A DNA stretch of 10,561 nt from an uncultured Chloroflexota bacterium (GTDB lineage: Bacteria; Chloroflexota; Dehalococcoidia; UBA3495), in the NCBI GenBank assembly GCA_913020235.1, contig CAJWBT010000048.1, positions 1 to 10,561 of the forward strand. Reading direction: 5' to 3'. A program made the position numbers and the translations under genes. Positions 1-5,837 of this stretch are shown piece by piece. Position 1 is the first letter of the stretch, and each line of letters opens with the position of its first letter. Under the pieces are notes generated by a model. It saw only the letters and a program-made list of their open reading frames with translations, did not search any database and had not been told where the DNA came from.

Positions 1-262
1 GGACGGCGTTCTGATCCTGAGCCCCTTCACCGGTGCAGCCCAGGAGCTGACCGAAGCCATCATCGTCAACCCTTATGCCACCGAGCATTTCGCCGACGTA
101 ATTCTGGAAGCCGTGGAGATGCCCTACGGGGAACGCCGCTCCCGAATGCTGAGCATGCGCGCCACCGTGCGGGAGAACAACATTTACAAATGGGCGGCCC
201 GGTTGCTGGTGGACCTCACCCACGCGGCCCGACGCTCCCGGCGGCCCCTCTACAGCTTCTGA
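1..262 (+). CDS. otsA: Trehalose-6-phosphate synthase, C-terminal part (partial)
   Basis: Only the last 86 codons are present, read from base 2 to the TGA at 260-262; the rest lies left of the window. The visible part begins with LSPFTGAAQEL and continues to a IIVNPY segment. These match the C-terminal nucleotide-sugar-binding stretch of family GT20 glycosyltransferases (LSxFAGAAxEL...LVNPYD), where the acidic residue contacts the ribose of UDP/GDP-glucose. The family makes trehalose 6-phosphate from an NDP-glucose and glucose 6-phosphate in the cytoplasm. The end of the protein (NNIYKWAARLLVDL) fits the usual GT20 ending, followed by a short basic tail. otsB begins 37 nt downstream on the same strand, so the two very likely form an operon for the two-step OtsAB route. 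The family call is firm; the donor sugar cannot be judged from this part. Confidence 0.88.
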   Translation, partial: DGVLILSPFTGAAQELTEAIIVNPYATEHFADVILEAVEMPYGERRSRMLSMRATVRENNIYKWAARLLVDLTHAARRSRRPLYSF

Positions 263-299
263 TATCCCTGCGGCGGAACCGGCCCCCGGAACCACGCTG

Positions 300-1082
300 A
301 TGCCCCACCTTCTCAACGTATGGCCAAGCGCCAGCCAGTACCTGCGAGATGCCCACCGGGTGCTGCTGCTCTTCGACTACGACGGGACCTTGACGCCGAT
401 CGTAGACCGCCCAAGCCTGGCCCTCCTGCCTTCTGAAACCAAGGACCTGCTCCTCCGTCTGAGCCGGCAGGAGAAATTCTTCGTCGGCGTCATCAGCGGT
501 CGAAGCTTGAAAGACGTCACGGCCATGGTGGGCATCGACGGGTTGATTTACGCCGGCAACCACGGTCTGGAAATACGCGGGCCCGGCATGGATTTTATCC
601 ACCCTGAAGCGTCCCGGCTGGAGGGAAGCGTGAGCCAAGTCTACTCGCACTTGCAACGCGGTTTAGCGCATTTGCCGGGGGTGTCGGTGGAGAACAAAGG
701 CCTGTCGTTGAGCGTTCACTACCGCCTGGCCCCGGATGGGGCGGCACCCGAGGTTGAGGCTGCCGTGGCCGCCGCCGCCGGACCTTTGGAAGAGTCGGGG
801 CAGGTCAAAGTCACCCGAGGCAAGAAGGTCGTGGAGGTGCGCCCCGCCGTGCCATGGCACAAGGGGAAGGCCATCTCCAAACTCCAGGCAACCTACTCAC
901 AAGCCTCGCTGCCGGTCTTCTTCGGCGACGACATTACCGACGAGGACGGCTTCGCCGCAGTCCAGGATTCAGGTGGGCTCGCGGTGTTCGTCGGCCCGGA
1001 GCGGACCCCGACCCGTGCCCTGTACCGGGTGGACTCTCCCCGGGAGGTGGCTGAAACCTTGCGCTTGATGGAGCAGCTATGA
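300..1082 (+). CDS. otsB: Trehalose-6-phosphate phosphatase
   Basis: The 260-residue protein has the full HAD-superfamily motif set of trehalose phosphatases. Motif I is LLLFDYDGTLTPI, with nucleophile D26 and acid/base D28. Motif II is VISGRS, with S66. A YAGNHGLEI segment near 84-92 is typical of OtsB cap/substrate contacts. Motif III lies in HKGKAI, with K188 or K190. Motif IV is FFGDDITDEDGF, with D210, D211 and D214. Length is normal for bacterial OtsB. It removes phosphate from trehalose 6-phosphate to give trehalose, a compatible solute, in the cytoplasm. The ATG at 300 is chosen because no ATG or GTG lies in frame between it and the otsA stop, and it places motif I at the expected distance. 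The ribosome binding site is weak, which fits translation after otsA in one transcript. Confidence 0.93.
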   Translation: MPHLLNVWPSASQYLRDAHRVLLLFDYDGTLTPIVDRPSLALLPSETKDLLLRLSRQEKFFVGVISGRSLKDVTAMVGIDGLIYAGNHGLEIRGPGMDFIHPEASRLEGSVSQVYSHLQRGLAHLPGVSVENKGLSLSVHYRLAPDGAAPEVEAAVAAAAGPLEESGQVKVTRGKKVVEVRPAVPWHKGKAISKLQATYSQASLPVFFGDDITDEDGFAAVQDSGGLAVFVGPERTPTRALYRVDSPREVAETLRLMEQL

Positions 1083-1120
1083 GGCGGCCTCTGTGTTCCC
1101 ACAGACTGGCCAGAGTACGC

Positions 1121-1168
1121 GCGATTGGCCGCGTTCAAGCCGGATGCCGGCCGGGTCCGGTCAATCGC
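1121..1168. repeat. Imperfect inverted repeat between convergent genes
   Basis: The arms GCGATTGGCC (1121-1130) and GGTCAATCGC (1159-1168) pair at 9 of 10 positions around a 28-nt interior that holds its own CCGG-rich self-complementary stretch. It lies in the 207-bp gap between the converging otsB and rpiB genes, where a two-way terminator would be expected. It has no T-run on either side, so a simple intrinsic terminator is not supported. Confidence 0.4.
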
Positions 1169-1289
1169 AAGAGGATGCCTGAATAGGATGTGGGGCGGAT
1201 CTGAATGTTTGCATCATGAGGAGAATTGCCACTGGGCCGGCCGAAAAGATGGTTCGTGATCACCCGGAGGCAGGTTCCCCGAAATTCGG

Positions 1290-1766
1290 CTAGGAACCCC
1301 TCGGTTCCAGCGAACCGAGCCCAAGCTTCTCCACCTGGATCAGTTTGTCCAGCCGGCGCTGAAACCTGGGCTCAGCAATAAAACTGGCGGAAAGAAAAGC
1401 TCTGAGGACTTCTTTGGCCAGCTCCACCCCGATGATACGGCCGCCCAGGCAAACGATATTCATGTCGTCGTGCTCGACACCCTGGCGAGAGCTGAAACTG
1501 TCGTGGCAAACACAGGCCCGCACGCCCAGCACCTTGTTGGCGGTGATACACGCCCCCACGCCGCTTCCGCAAACGATGATGCCCCGGTCCGCGTCCCCCG
1601 CCTGGACCGCCTGGGCCACGGCGGCGGCGAAGTCCGGGTAGTCGTCATTGGGCTCAAACCGGTGGGCGCCCAGGTCGGTGATTTGATGGCCCGAGGCCTG
1701 TAGCCAGGGCATGAGCAACTCTTTCATTTCAAACCCGGCATGGTCGGCGCCAACGGCTATACGCAT
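1290..1766 (-). CDS. rpiB: Ribose-5-phosphate isomerase B (RpiB/LacA/LacB family)
   Basis: The 158-residue protein has the RpiB signature throughout: IAVGADHAGFEMK at the N-terminus (D8, H9), DYPDFA at 42-47, IIVCGSGVGACITANK at 63-78, and EHDDMNIVCLGGR at 98-110. C66 aligns with the catalytic Cys of E. coli-type RpiB, and H99 with the His that opens the sugar ring. The family interconverts ribose 5-phosphate and ribulose 5-phosphate in the non-oxidative pentose phosphate pathway; some members act on allose or galactose 6-phosphate instead. The common HND is HDD here (D100), a mild change. The ATG at 1764-1766 is preceded by a purine-rich GAAAGAG on the - strand. The gene converges with otsB and diverges from the HAD gene, so it is probably its own transcription unit. 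The exact sugar substrate is not certain. Confidence 0.9.
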   Translation of the reverse strand: MRIAVGADHAGFEMKELLMPWLQASGHQITDLGAHRFEPNDDYPDFAAAVAQAVQAGDADRGIIVCGSGVGACITANKVLGVRACVCHDSFSSRQGVEHDDMNIVCLGGRIIGVELAKEVLRAFLSASFIAEPRFQRRLDKLIQVEKLGLGSLEPRGS

Positions 1767-1922
1767 CTCTTTCGACCCCCGGCCGGCCAGGTGGGAAATC
1801 GCTATCCGGGCGGCCCGGCCTCCAGCAACCGGCCCCAGGGTTCGCGAGCCTCACTCCCCCTGCCGGTCAGCACCTCCCAGCATACTTTGTAGGGTCTAGG
1901 GAAGCAAGCGCCGGAGCCCCGG

Positions 1923-1951
1923 TTCCCAACCAGGCCTAGGTATGCTAGAAT
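1923..1951 (+). promoter_or_regulatory. Likely promoter of the HAD hydrolase gene
   Basis: TTCCCA (1923-1928) and TAGAAT (1946-1951) are 17 bp apart, and TGC directly before the -10 gives an extended -10. It lies about 100 nt upstream of the HAD start. The TGC-TAGA(A/C)T arrangement recurs in the promoter at 4762-4790, which supports it as a housekeeping-type promoter here. Confidence 0.5.
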
Positions 1952-2025
1952 TTCGGCACCCAGCTTGCCGCGGTGGAACGTGATTTTCGCCACCAGCGGA
2001 TCATATCCTTGCGAGGAGGAACGGC

Positions 2026-2058
2026 TTGGCTGAGCCGGCATCCGGCGACTTCAGATGA
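2026..2058 (+). CDS. Possible 10-codon leader ORF coupled to the HAD gene
   Basis: The best Shine-Dalgarno sequence in this gap, AGGAGG at 2014-2019, does not serve the HAD start, which is 35 nt further on. It sits 6 nt upstream of a TTG that opens a frame reading MAEPASGDFR (TTG read as fMet). Its TGA (2056-2058) overlaps the HAD ATG (2055-2057) as ATGA. An in-frame TGA at 2031-2033 in the HAD frame stops the HAD protein from starting earlier. The arrangement would allow translational coupling by stop-start overlap. It is too short to judge by coding content, and start by TTG is less common than by ATG. Confidence 0.3.
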   Translation: MAEPASGDFR

Positions 2059-2792
2059 TTAAAACCATATCTTTTGACTTCTACAATACCCTTGCGCTGT
2101 TCTGGCCCCCGCTGGACGAAATCCAGCAGGCCGCCTGCCGGGAGTTAGGCCTGGATGTGTCCAAGTCCGCCATTAACCAGGGCTACGCGGTGGCCGACGT
2201 CTATTTCAATCAGGAAAACTCGAACCGCCCACTGGCCTTGCGGAGCGATGACGATCGCCGGAGTTTTTTTGCTCGATACGAGCAGATCATCCTGACGAAC
2301 GCCGGGGTACCGGTGTCGATGGACCTGGCTCAGCAAATCTGGAAAATGGCCATGTCCGTCCCCAAGGACTTTATCCCCTTCGAAGACGTGATACCGGCGT
2401 TGAAGGCACTGCGCTCCGCCGGCTACCGCTTGGGGGTGCTCTCCAACCTACGGCGAAATATGGCCCAGCTTTGCCAGCGGTTGGGTTTCTCTCCCTACTT
2501 GGACTTCTGCTTCAACTCCGCCGATACCGGCGCCGAAAAGCCAGACGCCCCCATCTTCCTGGCGGCCCTGGAGCACGCGTCAACCTCTCCTGAAGAGACG
2601 ATGCACGTGGGCGACCAGTACCGGTCGGATGTCCTGGGGGCCCGCGCGGTCGGTATCCATCCGGTGCTCATTGACCGGGGAGGCTGGAACTCCAAGATCA
2701 ACGACTGCCCCAGGATTGCGAGCTTGTCCGAGTTGCCCGGACTCCTGAACGAGGCCCCCTATTCGCCTAGCGGCCATGACCCCCAGCCCTAA
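2055..2792 (+). CDS. HAD-family hydrolase (D-x-Y motif I subgroup)
   Basis: The 245-residue protein has HAD motifs in order: SFDFYNTL (nucleophile D8), GVLSNL (S130, N131), EKPDAPIF (K162) and HVGDQYRSDVLGAR (D187, D192). Residues about 16-110 form the expected helical C1-type cap. The usual second Asp of motif I is Tyr10, as in L-2-haloacid dehalogenases and some related groups (D-x-Y-x-T). Motif IV, however, has the GDxxxxD pattern of Mg-dependent phosphatases rather than the dehalogenase form. Substrate and reaction therefore cannot be assigned; a small-molecule phosphatase or a dehalogenase-like hydrolase are both possible. There is no signal peptide, so it is cytosolic. It is divergent from rpiB and followed by a 268-bp gap, which suggests a single-gene unit. 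Confidence 0.85.
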   Translation: MIKTISFDFYNTLALFWPPLDEIQQAACRELGLDVSKSAINQGYAVADVYFNQENSNRPLALRSDDDRRSFFARYEQIILTNAGVPVSMDLAQQIWKMAMSVPKDFIPFEDVIPALKALRSAGYRLGVLSNLRRNMAQLCQRLGFSPYLDFCFNSADTGAEKPDAPIFLAALEHASTSPEETMHVGDQYRSDVLGARAVGIHPVLIDRGGWNSKINDCPRIASLSELPGLLNEAPYSPSGHDPQP

Positions 2793-2957
2793 CACGACCG
2801 GGCCGGCAGCCAAGGTCCCCCAGACAGACGCCACACCAAGCCAACACCCCACCACCGCCGGTCAAACGTGCCTGTAATCTCCCCACGGTTCCCGAATCGG
2901 GCTCTATATCGTGGCCCCTCTCGGGCATTTGCTCCTTCGTCCAAGGTGTTCCACCGG

Positions 2958-2985
2958 TTGAATTCTAGTGGGTTACCACTCTATT
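2958..2985 (+). promoter_or_regulatory. Weak candidate promoter with an internal palindrome, upstream of the hybrid kinase
   Basis: TTGAAT (2958-2963) is followed after 16 bp by TCTATT (2980-2985). The spacer contains AGTGG-GTTA-CCACT (2967-2980), perfect 5-bp arms placed where a repressor could block polymerase. Each box matches consensus at 4 of 6 positions. The rest of the 2793-3060 gap shows nothing else that can be supported. Confidence 0.28.
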
Positions 2986-3060
2986 TCCAGTCGCCGGCCC
3001 GAAGGATAATGGGGGGCAGCCTCATTTGAGTCTCCCCAGCCAGCAACGTGTGACGCTACC

Positions 3061-4659
3061 ATGTCAAGCAGGTTAATTGGCCGTGAAGCCGGGCAAAGGT
3101 CGAGTAGATTGAGGAGCAATGCTCCGCCTCCGAGTTCAGCCAACCGGTTGGCCGACCAGGAGGCAAGACGCGCGGCCCAGGGTTCTCAAGAATGCGTCAT
3201 CGCTTTCGATTCAAACGGTGATTGCGTCTGGGCCAACCCCACCGCCCGCCGGTTGTTGGGCCTAGCAGACGGCGTTCCAGTAAGTGGACGCCTGAACCCG
3301 GGGCAACCCTCCCTGGGTTCGAGAGATTCCGAGTCGGCGGAGCCCTCCTCCATCAGCCCTGACTTGCGCCCGGTTGTCCTCCCCGATGATAGCCACTCCG
3401 CGTTGCCTCGGTCCACCGGCCTGCTCCCGCATGTTGAGAACGGCGTCAGGAATGCGGGGATCGATGCCTTCCAACAGCCCGGGGACGAGGCCCAAGATGG
3501 CCCTCCAGAGGCGGGGGACGCCGGACAGGAAATCCTGCTGGATAGCAACATCGAGACGGCCAAACTGCTGGTGAGGCGCATTACCCACGATTTCAACAAC
3601 CTCATCGCAGTGGTGAGGGGGTACGCCGAGGTCCTCCAGGGCCGGCCGCAGCTGGACGACGGAAGCAAGAAGATGGTGGCACTGATTGACCTGGCGGCGG
3701 GCGAAATCGCCGGGCTGGCAGACCGGATGGCGAGTTATGCCGACACGGCGGACCTTGATAGGAGCCCGTTGAACCTGAGCCGAATCATCGAGAACATGAT
3801 GGAGCAGAATGGCGACCTTGTGCCCGCCCACATTGAGCTTGAGGTCGACCTTGGTGATCCGCTGCCCAACGTTTCCGGAGCCGAGGCCCGTTTGCAGCAG
3901 GCCTGCTGGAACGTCTGGAACAACGCGATAGAGGCCATGCCCAACGGGGGTAGGCTCACCTGTCAAACCAGCACCCATTTGATCCAGTATCTGCCTGACG
4001 CGCAGCAGAACGGCGCCGGGCAGTCTCGCTTCGTTCGAGTCCGGGTGACCGATACCGGCGAAGGGATGGATACCGAAACCCGGGAAGCCATGTTCGGCCC
4101 CTTCTTCACCACGAAATCGGGGAAATGCCGAGGGTTGGGGGTTACAGCGGCATACGAAACCGTGAGGGACTACGACGGGTTCATCGAAGTCAGTTCCGAA
4201 CCTGGCTCCGGCACCTGTATCGACCTCTATTTCCCGGCCCTGGAGGATACCACCTCGCCAGCCCCTACCCAGAACGACCCGCCCCCCCGTGAGTCCTCTC
4301 GCAGGCTGCTGGTGGTGGACGATGACGATATGGTGCGCATGGCGACCCAGCGCATGTTGGACTACCTGGGATACGACTCTATTGCCGCCTCCGGCGGGGA
4401 AGAAGCGCTGGCCATCTACAGACAGTCGGCTGCCGACATCGGCGCAGTCATCCTAGACGTGACAATGCCGGGACTGAGCGGCCTCGAAACCCTCCGCCGG
4501 CTGCAGGAGATTGACAGCGAGGTCAAGGTTGTCGTTTACACCGGCGATCCCCAGGCCCCGGCCCTCCTCGAGATGGAACCCCAAAGCGTATTCTCCGTGC
4601 TCCCCAAGCCGTTCCGATTAGAGCAACTGTCCGAAGTTATGAAGCAGACCCTCGCATAA
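3061..4659 (+). CDS. Soluble hybrid sensor histidine kinase with C-terminal receiver domain
   Basis: The 532-residue protein has no transmembrane segment or signal peptide. Domains in order: a short PAS-like segment at about 42-75 (CVIAFDSNGDCVWANPTA); a Pro/Ser/Asp-rich, probably disordered linker at 76-165; a dimerisation/phosphoacceptor region with THDFNNLIAVVRGYAE (H176); a HATPase domain with N box NVWNNAIEAM (N288), G1 DTGEGM (331-336), F box GPFFTTK and a G2 box reduced to CRGLGV; and a receiver domain at about 414-532 with acidic D420-D422, phosphoacceptor D466 (LDVTMPG), T494 and K516. H-D-F-N-N kinases of this type usually autophosphorylate and pass phosphate to their own or a partner receiver. 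No output domain is present, so a separate response regulator or phosphotransfer protein is needed, and none is in the window. ATG 3061 lacks a clear ribosome binding site; the PAS-like part is short and the signal is unknown. Confidence 0.87.
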   Translation: MSSRLIGREAGQRSSRLRSNAPPPSSANRLADQEARRAAQGSQECVIAFDSNGDCVWANPTARRLLGLADGVPVSGRLNPGQPSLGSRDSESAEPSSISPDLRPVVLPDDSHSALPRSTGLLPHVENGVRNAGIDAFQQPGDEAQDGPPEAGDAGQEILLDSNIETAKLLVRRITHDFNNLIAVVRGYAEVLQGRPQLDDGSKKMVALIDLAAGEIAGLADRMASYADTADLDRSPLNLSRIIENMMEQNGDLVPAHIELEVDLGDPLPNVSGAEARLQQACWNVWNNAIEAMPNGGRLTCQTSTHLIQYLPDAQQNGAGQSRFVRVRVTDTGEGMDTETREAMFGPFFTTKSGKCRGLGVTAAYETVRDYDGFIEVSSEPGSGTCIDLYFPALEDTTSPAPTQNDPPPRESSRRLLVVDDDDMVRMATQRMLDYLGYDSIAASGGEEALAIYRQSAADIGAVILDVTMPGLSGLETLRRLQEIDSEVKVVVYTGDPQAPALLEMEPQSVFSVLPKPFRLEQLSEVMKQTLA

Positions 4660-4761
4660 GACTTGGGTATCCTGGCGCCCCGGAAGGCTGTTCAGCCGGC
4701 CTGCCGTGTCGGCGCCGCCCCTCGCGACCTGCCTTCATGACCTGCTCCCCTTGATTCATGG

Positions 4762-4790
4762 TTGACGGGGCTAGATCACGCTGCTAGACT
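4762..4790 (+). promoter_or_regulatory. Promoter of the DsbA/FrnE-like selenoprotein gene
   Basis: TTGACG (4762-4767) matches the -35 consensus at 5 of 6 positions. After a 17-bp spacer comes TAGACT (4785-4790), with TGC directly before it as an extended -10. Transcription would start near 4797, giving a leader of about 40 nt that ends in the ribosome binding site AGAGGGG at 4828-4834, 3 nt before the ATG at 4838. These support 4838 as the true start of a gene that is open only if the TGA at 4922 is read through. The remainder of 4660-4837 shows nothing else. Confidence 0.62.
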
Positions 4791-4837
4791 CCGTTGCAAC
4801 CTGAGCGAGACAGTTCCTACTTCAAGAAGAGGGGACC

Positions 4838-5485
4838 ATGAGTCAAGATATAACTGTACCGGCCCCGTCGACCGGAAATGGCCCGGGCCAAATCCAGGTC
4901 GCCTTTTGGTACGATTATGTTTGACCCTGGTGCTACGTCGGCCTGGAGAGGGTCGACAGGTTGGCGGAGGAATACGATATCACCGTCTATGGCCTAGCCT
5001 ACCTGCTCCATCCGGAAACGCCCAAGGAAGGAAAACCGCGGCCGCCAAGGCCCGGTGAGACGGAAGACGAGTTGGCGGAGCCGCTGCGCAGCGGCGCCAA
5101 GGAAGCGGGGTTGATAATGCGCCCGCCGCCGAAGTCCCCCAACACCATGTACGCTCTGGAAGCGACCGAGTACGCCCAGCAGCAGGGTAAATTCATGGAG
5201 TTCCACCGGGCGGCCTACAAGGCCCTGTGGGAGGACGGCAAGGACCTGGGAGATTTGGCGGTTATTGAGTCAATCGCGCGGAACGTCGATCTGGATTACA
5301 CGGATCTGATGGTGAAACTTGAGGACCGGTCCATGTCTTCGACGGTGATAAGCCAGTACCAGCAGGCGATAAAGCTCGGCGTCAGCGGTATCCCAACCTT
5401 CCTCGTCGGGAACCTGCTGTTTACCGGGGCACATCCCTATAGCATTTTCAAATCGGCGATGGAGAAAGTCCTGGAAACAGGATAG
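4838..5485 (+). CDS. DsbA/FrnE-like thiol-disulfide oxidoreductase, candidate selenoprotein (U-P-W-C active site)
   Basis: Read from ATG 4838 to TAG 5483-5485, this is a 215-residue protein with one in-frame TGA (4922-4924, codon 29). The context is FWYDYV-[TGA]-PWCYVGLERVDRLAEEYDI. FrnE-type DsbA proteins read DxxCPWCYxG here, so the TGA replaces the nucleophilic first Cys, while C32 (TGC) is kept. The rest fits the family: PNTMYALEATEYAQQQGK, the helical insertion, then GVSGIPTFLVG with the cis-Pro near P186 and FTGAHPYSIF. There is no other Cys in the protein and no signal peptide, so a cytosolic redox role is inferred. A SECIS-like hairpin follows the TGA, and a good promoter and ribosome binding site precede the ATG. 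Starting instead at the internal TTG 4961 would remove the first strand and active site of the thioredoxin fold. The alternative is a recent nonsense mutation or base error (TGC/TGT to TGA). Confidence 0.85.
4937..4957 (+). promoter_or_regulatory. Bacterial-type SECIS element of the DsbA/FrnE-like gene
   Basis: 4937-4944 pairs with 4950-4957 over 8 pairs (G-C, U-A, C-G, G-C, G-U, C-G, C-G, U-G) and closes a GGAGA loop at 4945-4949. There are 20 nt between the UGA and the loop, and the loop starts with G. Both agree with the known bacterial SECIS layout: a hairpin inside the coding region just after UGA, with a G in the first two loop positions, recognised by SelB. Pairing was done by eye; no folding energy was computed. 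Confidence 0.68.
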
Positions 5486-5527
5486 GGCCGGCACACGGCC
5501 GGACCCGCCAAGAGGATCAACCAGCGA

Positions 5528-5547
5528 ACGGGCGCCGGCGCCGTTTT
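5528..5547 (+). terminator. Weak candidate terminator after the DsbA/FrnE-like gene
   Basis: A GC-rich self-complementary stretch, ACGGGCGCCGGCGCCGT, forms a short stem with one bulge and is followed by TTTT at 5544-5547. It lies about 45 nt after the stop at 5485. The loop is tight and the T-run short, so this is tentative. A smaller hairpin (GGCCG-GCACA-CGGCC) lies directly after the stop codon but has no T-run. Confidence 0.28.
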
Positions 5548-5615
5548 CGGATGGTCACGGTGCGTTGCTGAGCCCCCACTAACTCTCCCTCTTCGTAATG
5601 GGGAGAGGGCCGGTT

Positions 5616-5793
5616 CCTTCCCCCTTCCGAAGGGCCTTGCCTCAAAACTGTCATTCCGAGGAGCGAAGCGACGAGGAATCTGGTGCGGGGTTCCTCCATG
5701 GCAGCCTGGACCCACCACCCCAGACCCCTCGCTTCACTCGGGGTGACATATTCCAGAGCACTTTTGGGGCAAGGCGCTTCCGAAGGGGGAAGG
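5616..5793 (+). repeat. REP/MITE-like element, copy 1, with 32-bp imperfect terminal inverted repeats
   Basis: The left arm (5616-5647) and right arm (5762-5793) are inverted repeats matching at 29 of 32 positions by eye. Between them lies a core, 5648-5747, that recurs inverted at 9789-9888 with 96 of 100 bases identical. The core holds two hairpin-prone modules, ATTCC...GGAAT and ACCCC...GGGGT, as in dispersed REP-type repeats. It encodes no transposase. No target-site duplication was recognised. It lies 44 bp downstream of the stop of the distal ABC gene. A separate 7-bp hairpin (CTCTCCC...GGGAGAG, about 5583-5607) precedes it, and nothing protein-coding was seen in 5486-5837. Confidence 0.7.
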
Positions 5794-5837
5794 CCAGGAT
5801 GAGGGTTCGTCCCCACCAGTTTCACGCGGACCTGGCG

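Noticed and set aside
1293..1319. Two overlapping hairpins at the 3' end of rpiB (GGAACC...GGTTCC and CTCGGTT...AACCGAG), considered as a terminator or attenuator.
   Set aside because: No T-run follows on the - strand and the pairing lies within coding sequence; it may be codon-level coincidence.
3262..3978. Open frame of 238 codons on the - strand opposite the hybrid kinase.
   Set aside because: Shadow of the kinase, whose PAS-like, phosphoacceptor and ATPase motifs are clear on the + strand; no recognisable domain.
4922..4924. TGA read as Trp or Gly under an alternative genetic code.
   Set aside because: TGA is the normal stop of otsA (260-262) and otsB (1080-1082) in the same window, and the family position calls for Cys/Sec, not Trp or Gly.
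4961..5485. DsbA/FrnE-like gene starting at TTG 4961 (174 residues).
   Set aside because: This start lies after the TGA and would drop the first strand and the PWC part of the active site. ATG 4838 has a promoter and ribosome binding site and restores a full-length family member.
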